A stretch of DNA of 64,000 nucleotides from Anaerocolumna aminovalerica (lineage in GTDB: Bacteria > Bacillota > Clostridia > Lachnospirales > Lachnospiraceae). The position numbers and the translations under genes are program-made. Below are positions 26,472 to 35,154 of the stretch, piece by piece. Location: NCBI RefSeq assembly GCF_900115365.1, contig NZ_FOWD01000005.1, positions 66,048 to 130,047 of the forward strand, written 5' to 3'. Positions within the stretch are counted from its first letter, which is position 1, and each line of letters starts with the position of its first letter. The notes beneath the pieces are model-generated. The model made no database searches and was not told the DNA's origin. It worked only from the letters and a program-made list of their open reading frames with translations.

Positions 26472-27944
26472 TCAACTATTCAAGCAAATTTCTAATATTT
26501 TTCTCATATTATCAAAATAATAAATCAGAATATTTTTATTAGGTAAAACAGAATCATAATGAACATATCCATTAAAAATACTAAAAATCTTATCATTTTT
26601 TCTAATTTGATTCAAATTACTATGTTCTGCTAGACTAATGATCTTCTTTACTCTCATACTCTCCAGGGTTGCATTAAAAGTTCCTTCCAAATTATTTTCA
26701 ATAATTTTTCCGCTCTCATTTACATTATTTAAATAATACTTTAAACTTAATTCAACCAACACTCTCAATAAAACTGCCTGAGCATTAATTGAATAATTCA
26801 GATTTAGCCTTTTTAATTCATTTATAATATCATTAATCTTGATCATCTTACAAGAAACCATAAAATCATCAGGTATTAATACATTTCTATTCGAAGTATA
26901 TTTTTTATCATTTTTATTTTCTTTTTTATTTTTCTCTTTATTCCTTAAATCGTTTTTATTTTCTACATCCGACTCTTTACTGGTTATTTGAGTAGTTTCC
27001 TTCTTTCCCAAATCATTTGATGATAAAGTTTGTTTTTCTTCCTTGCGAGATTCAATCAAAATTTTATTTTCTGCTAAATAATTCATAAGTTCAGGAATAT
27101 CTTCATATGTACTTCTTGTTCCATTAAAATCAACGCAATAATCAGGAATAAAAGCAGCTTGTGCAACAATATATAATATTTTATCAAATATATCCTTATC
27201 TAAAGCAGTTTGAATATAAAAATTATCATCGTAGCTTAAATCTAAAATATCTCGTAATCTTGGATTCTTTTTATCTTGTGTTTTTGCGCTAAATAAACGA
27301 GTTAACCTAGATGTTTTAATATCTTGGAGATTTAAGTATTCTTCTTTTTGTTTCTGTGTCCAGTATTGTAGATTAAGAACATATTGAATTACCCTATATT
27401 CCTTTAAACCGCTACGTATTTTAGATTGAGAAACACCTGTAACTAGTGCTATTTCGTCAATTGTTCTTCCTGCATCAAATTCTAATGCAAAAAATTTATA
27501 TTTTGAAATTGTTGACCATTTTTTTATTCCATCAATATGCTTTGCTGCAAGTGAACTTTGAGCACTTATTCTACTAGGCATTACATCTACATTAATATTA
27601 GAAATATTATTGATTAAATTATCTGTAATTACTAATTTATTTATGGATGCCGGTCTTCGATTCTGTAACAATCGAGGATTCATTAATATTTTACATGCAC
27701 ATATTCTTCTATTACCTTCTAAAACAACATATTTCCCATTTTCTTTTACAGCTATAACTCTCTCTCCTGCATATAATCCGCCACTTTTACTAATATCCAT
27801 AGCTAATTGTTCTACTTCTTCATAGTCAATTAAATAATCTACAATACTTTGTTGTGATGGATTAGGTGGTATAATAAATCGAGGATTATTTTCATCCAGA
27901 ATCAAATCGTTAATATTTATATCTTTAGTGACATAATTAAGCAT
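26472..27944 (-). CDS. ParB-like N-domain protein with HTH and unknown C-terminal domain
   Basis: 490 residues, first gene of the island operon. The N-terminal ParB/sulfiredoxin-like domain (about 5-110) contains VVLEGNRR (residues 73-80), matching the GxRR box that binds or cleaves nucleotides in the superfamily. A helix-turn-helix (GRTIDEIALVTGVSQSKIR) covers 159-177. A Lys/Asn/Glu-rich linker spans about 299-345. The last ~140 residues form a helical domain I do not recognise. No ParA partner is near, so chromosome partition is unlikely. A role as DNA-binding specificity or signalling component for the methylase and ATPase encoded just downstream is inferred. Confidence 0.72.
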   Translation of the reverse strand: MLNYVTKDININDLILDENNPRFIIPPNPSQQSIVDYLIDYEEVEQLAMDISKSGGLYAGERVIAVKENGKYVVLEGNRRICACKILMNPRLLQNRRPASINKLVITDNLINNISNINVDVMPSRISAQSSLAAKHIDGIKKWSTISKYKFFALEFDAGRTIDEIALVTGVSQSKIRSGLKEYRVIQYVLNLQYWTQKQKEEYLNLQDIKTSRLTRLFSAKTQDKKNPRLRDILDLSYDDNFYIQTALDKDIFDKILYIVAQAAFIPDYCVDFNGTRSTYEDIPELMNYLAENKILIESRKEEKQTLSSNDLGKKETTQITSKESDVENKNDLRNKEKNKKENKNDKKYTSNRNVLIPDDFMVSCKMIKINDIINELKRLNLNYSINAQAVLLRVLVELSLKYYLNNVNESGKIIENNLEGTFNATLESMRVKKIISLAEHSNLNQIRKNDKIFSIFNGYVHYDSVLPNKNILIYYFDNMRKILEICLNS

Positions 27945-28170
27945 TCTTTCCCCCCACTATTGGCTACATAGCTTATTTATTCAATGTTAAAGTTAAAGTC
28001 CAAGTATTATTAAAAGTCCAAAGAAATATCCCTTCAGAAACTTATTAAAATCTTCATTAATCTTCAATCTCTATTCATTATATAGATATTAGATAAATAA
28101 ACAACTATTTACTGATACAATAAACCAAGATAATTTTACCATATTTATAAGCAAAATTGTATAAAAATTT

Positions 28171-28348
28171 TCATTCAATTTTAAACATCTGAGTCATTTC
28201 TTCAAATAACCCCTTTATATTTTTACCTTCATCCAGTAATTCAGCTGCTATAGATTTATTACTTACTAATCATTCAGCAATTTTGGTAATAATCTTGTTA
28301 TCATAAACTTCTCCAATCGATTTTCCGCGAATATCCTTACTCCCCTGA
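28171..28348 (-). pseudogene. Truncated gene fragment with in-frame stop
   Basis: On the minus strand an interrupted frame reads KDIRGKSIGEVYDNKIITK then IAE, a TGA at 28270-28272, and continues with LVSNKSIAAELLDEGKNIKG up to QMFKIE and a stop at 28171. It looks like the C-terminus of a protein whose front part is missing where the IS91-like element begins. The family is not recognised. The rest of the 27945-28170 gap is AT-rich with nothing clear. Confidence 0.45.
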
Positions 28349-28388
28349 CCCCTCATTCATGAGGGGAAGGGGTTTTCTTAATAGTCAT

Positions 28389-29512
28389 ATGAGTATATTA
28401 AAAGATATTTTTAAAAACCATTATGAAGAAATGTTATATATTTTACACCCTCGAAAAACTGTCATTGACAACGTTAACCGAATGCTTAACTTCGGTGACT
28501 CTTCTCATGGGGGTGCTTTTTGGGGGTGCCCCGATTGTGGCAAACTTAAATTTGTTTCTTATACTTGCAAAAGCCGTTTCTGTCCTTCCTGTGGTAACAT
28601 GTACAATCAGAAACGTTCTTTCCACATGTCTTGCAAGCTTATTTCTTGCGTCCAAGACATTGTGTTTTTACTATTCCTGAAGAACTTCGTAGCTTCTTTT
28701 TAAATGATCGCTCTCTACTTGGAGAACTTTTTTATTCCGTTCGTGATGCAATCCTCTACATGTTCTCAAAAATGAATAAAATCGAAAACTTTACTCCTGG
28801 TTTCGTCTGCGTTCTTCATTCTTTTGGACGCGATTTGAAATGGAATCCTCACATCCATGCTCTTATTTCAGAGGGCGGTGCTGGTAACATCACTCCTTGG
28901 CGTATTGTAAAACACTTTGATTATACCTTTCTTCGAAATTCCTTTCGGAAAGTCCTTCTTAATAGAATGTCAAAACATATCGGTCCCTCCTTTAAGAAAG
29001 TCAAAAATGAGATGTATACAAAGCATTCTAATGGTTTCTATGTACGAGTCAAGCCGAACTCCTGCACTCCAGATAAAACCATTAAATATATCACGCGCTA
29101 CATTTGCAGACCTGTCATTGCAGCTTCTCGTATTGATAAATACGATGGCTATTCCGTAACATTTCACTATAGCAGACATGAGGATGATGCTCTCGTAACA
29201 GAAACAGTTCCTTTACTTGTTTTTATAAAGCGATTAATTGTACATATCCCTGAAAACATTTCTAAAAGCTTCGATACTATGGAATTTATGCAAAACATCA
29301 CAAGCAAGAAAAAAATCTCAGAAAATGCCTTTCCTGTGAGAAACGTAGGCTCTTACGTTCCTTACTTGATTTGGAAACAATCCATTCTTCTAACGTTTGG
29401 ATATGACCCTCTTCGTTGTCCTAAGTGTGGCACTTCTATGTTGGTTCTAGAAGTGTAACATAAAAAAAATGCACTATTTGAACAATATCGAAAGTCTATA
29501 GGTTATGGATAA
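28389..29512 (+). pseudogene. IS91-family transposase, multiply frameshifted
   Basis: Rolling-circle (HUH) transposase. The N-terminal zinc-binding part (CPDCGK, SRFCPSCGN) is in one frame. After a frameshift near 28640-28655 the frame RPRHCVFTIPEELRSFF continues through the HUH motif WNPHIHALISEGG and the Tyr-bearing YITRYICRP. Around 29255 the expected segment ending RYYGIYAKHHKQEKN is in another frame, returning near IWKQSILLTFGYDPLRCPKC. A TAA at 29456 then interrupts LEV-HKKNALFEQYRKSIGYG, which ends at 29512. At least three lesions plus a stop mean it is inactive. The start used is ATG 28389, which aligns with the remnant at 23694. Confidence 0.8.
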
Positions 29513-29521
29513 ATCCACTTT

Positions 29522-29555
29522 CCATGCAAATTCATGGCGAAGTAGCACCCTTCGC
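29522..29555 (+). repeat. Hairpins at the 3' end of the IS91-like element
   Basis: Two adjacent small hairpins, CCATG-CAAATT-CATGG (29522-29537) and GCGAAG-TAGCAC-C-CTTCGC (29537-29555), lie just after the transposase frame. IS91-type elements carry a structured replication origin at this end, so these may mark it. The exact boundary was not determined. Confidence 0.35.
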
Positions 29556-29666
29556 TCTTTTGTTATGCCATTTTTTATTTCTACTCTATTATACACTATT
29601 TTTTCGATTTGAGGAATTTCCTAATAATTAAAAAAAGCTGTCAAACATTATGCTAGCCTGTTATCT

Positions 29667-31025
29667 TTAACAAATTTTTATTTCAAAAATAACCATAGCC
29701 CCAGTTTGATCTGACTTATTGTAATAAGTTATGCCGCCATTATATTTTTCTGCAACATTGCTAGCAAAATACATTCCTAGTCCGTAATGTTCTTCGCTTC
29801 TTTCGGATTTTTCCGTATAAAATTGATTTTTAGCATACTTTAAGGCCTCACTGGTAAAACCTTTTCCAAAATCTTCAACTGATATAACAAGTTTGTTTTC
29901 CAAACATTCAAAATACAACTTAATCATTTTTTTTGAATTAGTATGTTCTATTGCATTCTGAATAAGGTTTAATACTGCTCTTTCAACTAAATCTCTATTA
30001 ATAATAATGTCAACTTCAAATACTTTATTATGTGTAATTTGTTCTATACCATGTAAATTACAGATTACTTCACTTGCTTTAATAATACCATCTATAAGAG
30101 TAGTTAATGTAACCTTTTCTTCATTGCCCGATGTTAAAGTATTATTTGTCTCATCAATCAATAATTTAATATATCTTTCTATTCTATCAGAGTTACTATT
30201 AATTAAATCAGCAAGTTGATATATTTCAGCTATATTATTTTCTTCTAAAATAAGTTCTGAATTACCCTTTATAACAGTAAGCGGCGTTTTAATATCATGT
30301 GCAAGTGCAGAGATATTGCTTTTTCTTTTCTGTTCAGTTTCCCATTCCTTTTTTAATGATTGTGATAATGCTGTTTCCATATCATAAAGCGATAATAATA
30401 TATCATTAAATTCTTTAATTTTAGAATTTTTACGTTCTACATTAAGTTCTCTATTTTGAATCTGGCTTATTTCCTCAAGTACTGGTTTAAGTTCCTTCTT
30501 TAACTTTCTACCAAAATGCAATGCATTATTTATAACAATAACAATAAAAATTATAAAAAACAAAATTAGATACATCAGCTCAAACTTAGGAAAAAGTTTA
30601 TCAAGAGTATAGGATGAAAAATGTACAGATATATCATACTGAATAACACAATATTCGTTAGCTCTTTCAATCAATATAAATCGATTATTAGATTTTTTTG
30701 CATCTTTGATAAATACTTTTGCATCATCTACAATATCTTCACTAAAATCACCTGATAAATAATTTCCATTAAAATCAAATAATCCGTATTTACAAGTATA
30801 TGGTATTAATGCTTTGTCAAAAGGTTCACTCTTTCCAATTATACTCTTATTTATTTCAAGATAATGCTCGGCATAATTTGCAGGTAAAATAAATCCACTA
30901 TTAAGCGCTATATTAAACAGTAAAATAAACACAAAAATCTCCATAAGAAAACAAGCAGCAAGCCATAATAATTGCTCTAAAAACAGCCAAAATAGTGTAT
31001 AGGATTTATTTTTTATAAGTTCCAT
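29667..31025 (-). CDS. Sensor histidine kinase (HisKA/HATPase, two TM)
   Basis: Membrane kinase of about 452 residues. Two helices (near 10-35 and YLILFFIIFIVIVINNAL) flank an extracellular sensor of ~110 residues. The HisKA H-box is ISALAHDIKTPLTVIKGN; the HATPase domain has NLIQNAIEHTNSKK, EDFGKGF and GLGMYFASNVAEKYNGG. The start at 31025 is chosen since GGGGGATAGG precedes it; the gene overlaps the end of the regulator gene by 13 bases, showing translational coupling. It probably senses an envelope or antibiotic signal, as in VanS/BceS-like systems; this is inference. Confidence 0.87.
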   Translation of the reverse strand: MELIKNKSYTLFWLFLEQLLWLAACFLMEIFVFILLFNIALNSGFILPANYAEHYLEINKSIIGKSEPFDKALIPYTCKYGLFDFNGNYLSGDFSEDIVDDAKVFIKDAKKSNNRFILIERANEYCVIQYDISVHFSSYTLDKLFPKFELMYLILFFIIFIVIVINNALHFGRKLKKELKPVLEEISQIQNRELNVERKNSKIKEFNDILLSLYDMETALSQSLKKEWETEQKRKSNISALAHDIKTPLTVIKGNSELILEENNIAEIYQLADLINSNSDRIERYIKLLIDETNNTLTSGNEEKVTLTTLIDGIIKASEVICNLHGIEQITHNKVFEVDIIINRDLVERAVLNLIQNAIEHTNSKKMIKLYFECLENKLVISVEDFGKGFTSEALKYAKNQFYTEKSERSEEHYGLGMYFASNVAEKYNGGITYYNKSDQTGAMVIFEIKIC

Positions 31026-31675
31026 TTGTAGCCTATCCCCCAAACTGTTTCAATTGGTTGTTTATCGCAATGTTTCAGTTTAGCTCTTATATTTTTTATA
31101 TGCTCTCTAATTGCGCTGCAATCACTTTCAGAGTTAAACCCAAATACTTTCTCAATTATCTGTTCAAGTGAAAATACCTGCCCCTTGTTTTTTAACAGGA
31201 ACTCACATATCTCATATTCACTTTTAGTTAACTTTATTTGCTCATTTTTATAAAAAAATATTTTTTCTGAAATATCTAATATATAATTGCCACTTATAAT
31301 CCGATTATGGTATTCTCTTTTTTCACGCCTTATATGTGCATTTACTCTGGCTCTAAGTTCAGCTAAGCTAAATGGTTTCTTTATATAATCATCAGCACCA
31401 ACTGCAAATCCTTCCGTTAAATCTTCATCCATGGCCTTTGCAGTTATAAAAAGAATAGGACAATCAACAATATTACGGATTTCTTTGCAGAAAGAAAAGC
31501 CATTTGTACCAGGCATCATTACATCAAGTAAAATTAAATCATATTTAGAAAGATTACCTTTATTCACTTTTTCAATATTATCTAGAATATCAACAGAATG
31601 CTTATCATTTTCAAGGGCCTTCTTGATAATTGATAAAATTTGAATATCGTCATCAAGTGCAAGTATTTTTGACAT
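31013..31675 (-). CDS. Response regulator, OmpR/PhoB type
   Basis: 220 residues. Receiver domain with acidic pair ALDDDIQ, phosphoacceptor DLILLDVMMPGTNG, Lys in YIKKPFSLAELRAR, and a C-terminal winged helix (SLEQIIEKVFGFNSE, IREHIKNIRAKL, WGIGYKW). The start at 31675 has AGGTAGG upstream and removes 15 residues of the open frame. The kinase follows with overlap. A tandem 11-bp repeat of the type bound by this family lies upstream of the neighbouring TraX-like gene, which may be its target. Confidence 0.9.
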   Translation of the reverse strand: MSKILALDDDIQILSIIKKALENDKHSVDILDNIEKVNKGNLSKYDLILLDVMMPGTNGFSFCKEIRNIVDCPILFITAKAMDEDLTEGFAVGADDYIKKPFSLAELRARVNAHIRREKREYHNRIISGNYILDISEKIFFYKNEQIKLTKSEYEICEFLLKNKGQVFSLEQIIEKVFGFNSESDCSAIREHIKNIRAKLKHCDKQPIETVWGIGYKWNL

Positions 31676-31720
31676 ATTAACACCTACCTTTACTTGATAG
31701 TATATCATACTTTTAATCAT

Positions 31721-31790
31721 AAGAAGACACTTTATTCAATGCATATTTCTGTTAGTCATTAAATATAAACATAAAATTTGGTGTCTTCTT
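31721..31790. promoter_or_regulatory. 10-bp inverted repeat before the OmpR-type regulator gene
   Basis: AAGAAGACAC (31721-31730) and GTGTCTTCTT (31781-31790) are perfect complements 50 bases apart. They lie between the TraX-like gene and the regulator gene. They could close a leader RNA or end the TraX transcript (T-rich sequence follows the second arm on the plus side). Role unknown. Confidence 0.4.
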
Positions 31791-31847
31791 TATTCTTCTA
31801 TAAAAATTAAAACTAGTTAATACATGTTAGAATCTTACTTCTAAAGC

Positions 31848-32687
31848 TTATTTGTTCAGAATTAAGTAAAGTAAAAATGACAGCCCATATAGAATATAAA
31901 CATGTCCGGGGTAGAACCAATAAAAAAGTTTCTTATTGCCTGCTCCCCTCTCACCGTTATACATCAACATCAATATTGCCGCAAAAGCTCCCATCCATTC
32001 AAAAGCTACTGTAAGCAAAAGTTCTATAGTAATACCAGACATTAATGCAAGGGGTAAAACTACATCTATCACAATTGTTGAAATAACAAAGACAATAGCT
32101 TGCCACTTGCGGTTTTTACGAAATAAATACATAAGGATGCCTTGTAAAATAAAAAATGTACCTCCATCCATAATGAAACTATGCAAAGGAAGTATGGAAA
32201 GACTCAGAAGATTAATAAAATTCCAAGCACCGGGAACCCTGCTACCGATAAAGAATGCTAAAAATGGTAATATAATTGGTACAATAATTGCAGGTAAGCC
32301 TTTAACCCACTGCTTTTTTGAGCACCAGTCAAATCCTTGTAAAATAATTAATAATATGGAAAAGGTGGCAAGCATCTGATTTTGTGGATAAAATCCATCC
32401 GGCCTTGTAAGTCCTAATTCAATGATAAAAAATTGTATTAGCCCCATAACAACAGCAATGGAATAAATCTGTGTAAAATATTTTTTTCTGTTATGAGTGT
32501 GAGTAAAACCTTCAATAATACAAAATAGAAATAAAGGTGCAGATAGTCGTCCCAACATAGAAAACCATATTGGTATTTTACCGGTAAATTCAAAGAAATA
32601 ATGAATATGGTCTAATACCATAAGAAACATAGCAATATATTTTAGTTGAAATCCAGTAAGCCCTTTTTGTTTCATTGTTTTTTCCAT
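31848..32687 (-). CDS. TraX family membrane protein
   Basis: 279 residues with about eight hydrophobic helices. The opening GLTGFQLKYIAMFLMVLDHI and LGRLSAPLFLFCIIEGFTHT match the TraX family (acyltransferase-3-like fold), named for F-plasmid pilin acetylation. Chromosomal copies are common in Firmicutes and are not by themselves a sign of conjugation; no other transfer gene is near. It may modify a surface polymer. It lies upstream of, and on the same strand as, the two-component system, with a tandem-repeat box before its start. Confidence 0.85.
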   Translation of the reverse strand: MEKTMKQKGLTGFQLKYIAMFLMVLDHIHYFFEFTGKIPIWFSMLGRLSAPLFLFCIIEGFTHTHNRKKYFTQIYSIAVVMGLIQFFIIELGLTRPDGFYPQNQMLATFSILLIILQGFDWCSKKQWVKGLPAIIVPIILPFLAFFIGSRVPGAWNFINLLSLSILPLHSFIMDGGTFFILQGILMYLFRKNRKWQAIVFVISTIVIDVVLPLALMSGITIELLLTVAFEWMGAFAAILMLMYNGERGAGNKKLFYWFYPGHVYILYGLSFLLYLILNK

Positions 32688-32729
32688 AATTAAATTCCCC
32701 TTTCTTAGATATTAAAAGTATATCTGTAA

Positions 32730-32751
32730 TTTATAAGGATTTTATAAGGAC
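32730..32751. promoter_or_regulatory. 11-bp tandem repeat upstream of TraX-like gene
   Basis: TTTATAAGGAT (32730-32740) is followed at once by TTTATAAGGAC (32741-32751), 43 bases before the TraX start. It resembles the box at 2080-2101. One-turn tandem spacing suggests binding of an OmpR-family dimer, most simply the regulator encoded next door. Confidence 0.5.
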
Positions 32752-32799
32752 TTGAAAGAATTTTTAAAAAGAGATTGACGCAACATATCTGACACAACA

Positions 32800-32832
32800 A
32801 AGGCACTATCAATTCTAAATTGATAGTGCCTT
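32800..32832 (-). terminator. Terminator of the Na/phosphate symporter gene
   Basis: A perfect 15-bp stem (32800-32814 with 32818-32832) and a 3-base loop, 17 bases after the stop codon. The minus-strand tail is TTGTTGTG, moderately T-rich. Confidence 0.75.
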
Positions 32833-32848
32833 GTATAATGTTCAATAT

Positions 32849-34606
32849 CTAAGGTAATTGATATAGCTTTTTCACAGAATAATAATCATCTTTAAACCCT
32901 TTATTATCCTCATGTTTCAGTACATCTAAATATTCATGTATATCAAATTCATCCATGTTTAGCTGAATAACATCAACAGCAATGTTTGAACAATGGTCGG
33001 ATACCCTCTCTAAATTAGTTGTGATATCGGATAGGATAAAACCTAATTCAATGGTACACTTTCCTTCCATAAGCCGGTTAATATGTCTTTTCTTTATTTC
33101 GTTATGCAGATAGTCAATTACCTCTTCTAAAGGCTCAATTGACTTTGCACCTTCAATATCTCTATTAATAAAGACTGTAACCGCTTTATCCATAATATCT
33201 GTTACAGCTTTGATAAATACTTTTAATTCATGTTCAGCTTCTTTAGAAAAACTAACTTTCTTTTCTTTCATTTCTTTTGCCGTCTGCATTATATTTAATG
33301 CATGGTCAGAAATTCTTTCAAAATCCCCAATACAATGAAGTAACAATGATAATGTTTTACTATCTTCATTAGAAAGTTGTTTACTGCTTAATTTAACCAA
33401 ATAACTTCCTATTGCATCTTCATATTTATCTACTCTATTTTCCGATGCGATTATTTTTCTTTCTGCTTCATCATCATATTTCACTAATAATCCTATGGAG
33501 GATAAAAGGGCTTCTTTTGAAATTTCAGCCATTTTGTCCGTCATATCCTTACAAAGCTTAAGCCCATAGGAAGGGGTTTCCAAAAAACGCACATCAAGAG
33601 TTTGAAATTCATTTTCTTCTTTTTCTTCTTTTCCATCCTTGATGGTCTTAATTGCAAGCTTTTCAAGTAAATTAGAAAAAGGCAGCAAAACGATAGTAGC
33701 CGCAATATTAAATGTACTGTGAATTACTGCAATTCCAGTGGGACCTGCCGCTTCTCCTAAAACACTAAAATGCATAAATGTATTAAGACCGTAAAATACA
33801 ATCATAAATATAGTAGTTCCTATCAGATTAAAATACAAATGAACAGCTGCTGCTCTTTTTGCATTCTTATTAGCACCAATACTGGATAATATAGCAGTAA
33901 TACAGGTACCTATGTTTTGTCCCATTATAATAGGCAAAGCAGTACTATACTTAACTGCGCCGGTTAAACACAATGCCTGAAGAATACCTACAGAAGCAGA
34001 AGAGCTCTGAATAATAGCTGTAAAAACAGCACCTGCTATCATACCAAGAACAGGGTTGGAAAACGCCGTTAATACGTTTATAAATGCAGGTACTTCAGCC
34101 AAAGGTTCTACTGCATCACTCATGGTTTCCATACCAAAAATCAATATAGCAAAACCAATTAGAATAGTACCTATATGTTTCTTTTTTTCTTTTTTTGAAA
34201 ACATTAAGAATGCAATTCCAATAGCTGCTAATACAGGTGTAAAAGAGGAGGGTTTTAAAAAGCTAACAAAAAAGTTATTACTTTCTATTCCTGCTAAACT
34301 TAAAATCCATGATGTAACCGTCGTTCCTATGTTTGCACCCATAATAACCCCAATTGCCTGGGATAATTTCATAATACCAGAATTAACAAAACCAACTACC
34401 ATTACTGTAGTTGCCGATGATGATTGAATAATACCTGTAACAGCTGCTCCAAGTAATACAGCTTTTATTTTGTTTGAGGTAAGTTTTTCAAGAATTGCTT
34501 CTAATTTTCCTCCAGAAAGTTTTTCAAGGCCTTCTCCCATTGCATTCATTCCGTATAAGAATAAGGCTAGTCCACCAATCAATGTTAATACACCAAATAT
34601 GTCCAT
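32849..34606 (-). CDS. Na+/phosphate symporter with C-terminal PhoU-like domain
   Basis: 585 residues. The membrane part has two inverted repeats, each with the signature QSSSA (VTGIIQSSSATTVMVVGF and FTAIIQSSSASVGILQAL), typical of the NptA/YjbB family that moves inorganic phosphate with sodium. The cytoplasmic last ~230 residues form a PhoU-like helical bundle (LSLLLHCIGDFERISDHALN, TTNLERVSDHCSNIAVDVIQ) with the E/D-rich metal-binding pattern. Direct repeats resembling Pho boxes upstream suggest induction at low phosphate. Single gene with its own terminator. Confidence 0.9.
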   Translation of the reverse strand: MDIFGVLTLIGGLALFLYGMNAMGEGLEKLSGGKLEAILEKLTSNKIKAVLLGAAVTGIIQSSSATTVMVVGFVNSGIMKLSQAIGVIMGANIGTTVTSWILSLAGIESNNFFVSFLKPSSFTPVLAAIGIAFLMFSKKEKKKHIGTILIGFAILIFGMETMSDAVEPLAEVPAFINVLTAFSNPVLGMIAGAVFTAIIQSSSASVGILQALCLTGAVKYSTALPIIMGQNIGTCITAILSSIGANKNAKRAAAVHLYFNLIGTTIFMIVFYGLNTFMHFSVLGEAAGPTGIAVIHSTFNIAATIVLLPFSNLLEKLAIKTIKDGKEEKEENEFQTLDVRFLETPSYGLKLCKDMTDKMAEISKEALLSSIGLLVKYDDEAERKIIASENRVDKYEDAIGSYLVKLSSKQLSNEDSKTLSLLLHCIGDFERISDHALNIMQTAKEMKEKKVSFSKEAEHELKVFIKAVTDIMDKAVTVFINRDIEGAKSIEPLEEVIDYLHNEIKKRHINRLMEGKCTIELGFILSDITTNLERVSDHCSNIAVDVIQLNMDEFDIHEYLDVLKHEDNKGFKDDYYSVKKLYQLP

Positions 34607-34669
34607 TTTTTTATCTCCTCTTTAAACACCATCATTCTAATTTCACTCAACACAAGATTATTAAGTTCC

Positions 34670-34708
34670 TGTAAAGTCTATACTAATGTTTTGTAAAGTT
34701 TATGTAAA
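34670..34708 (-). promoter_or_regulatory. Pho-box-like direct repeats before phosphate symporter gene
   Basis: On the minus strand TTTACA occurs at 34703-34708, 34692-34697 and 34670-34675, i.e. at spacings of 11 and 22 bases. This fits PhoP/PhoB-type binding (hexamers repeated every helical turn), about 65-100 bases before the start codon. Confidence 0.5.
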
Positions 34709-35154
34709 GTTTTTATTTGTAGATTATGGAAATTAGTAAGACACCGTGTAAGCTCCTTCTAATACTCTCATGTTTTGTCTTTGTAACCAATTTTATGCCA
34801 TTGTAACTTCATTAATTTAATTATAATATAGGGACAGCTATAAAAATAGGATAAGACATAACATTCCGGAATAACTTAAAACACCTTGGAATAATTTAGT
34901 AAAAAGGTACAACCTAATTTAAATCAATTTGTAATTAAAATTTAAAATCTATGTAAAGACTAAATCTTTTATATGTGTTAAGATTTTTATAGCTTGTAAA
35001 ACGACAAAATCTTTTATAATTTTTTATATTTCTACTTTTTTTAGTCATTTTAGCTAATTTTAAATTATTTTAACTATTTTTTATAATTTTTAAAACTTTT
35101 TGGGATGCTATTAAGTCTATATAGTGTCGAATTTACATAGATAAGGAGTATATT
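34709..35154. other. Long AT-rich divergent intergenic region
   Basis: No gene is seen. There is one further TTTACA half-site on the minus strand (34952-34957), two direct repeats of the type AAATCTTTTATA near 34963 and 35010, and a TATAAT-like element near 34826. It presumably holds the promoters of the symporter and of the plus-strand MBOAT cluster. Confidence 0.4.

Larger units (their letters stand above)
28389..29560 (+). mobile_element. Decayed IS91-family insertion element
   Basis: The element comprises the inactivated transposase and the 3' hairpins. The left boundary is uncertain, probably 28330-28390, where the truncated gene fragment ends and a GGGG-rich palindrome (CCCCTCATTCATGAGGGG) occurs. 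There are no terminal inverted repeats, as expected for this family. Confidence 0.65.

Noticed and set aside
26472-27944. Chromosome-partition ParB
   Set aside because: No ParA or parS sites nearby, and the C-terminal region is unlike ParB dimer domains; operon partners point elsewhere.
28443-28655. Minus-strand frame across the transposase
   Set aside because: Antisense shadow of the zinc-binding part of the IS91-type protein; no RBS.
31848-32687. TraX as evidence of a conjugative element
   Set aside because: No relaxase, coupling protein, type IV secretion gene or integrase is near; TraX-like genes are common on Firmicute chromosomes.
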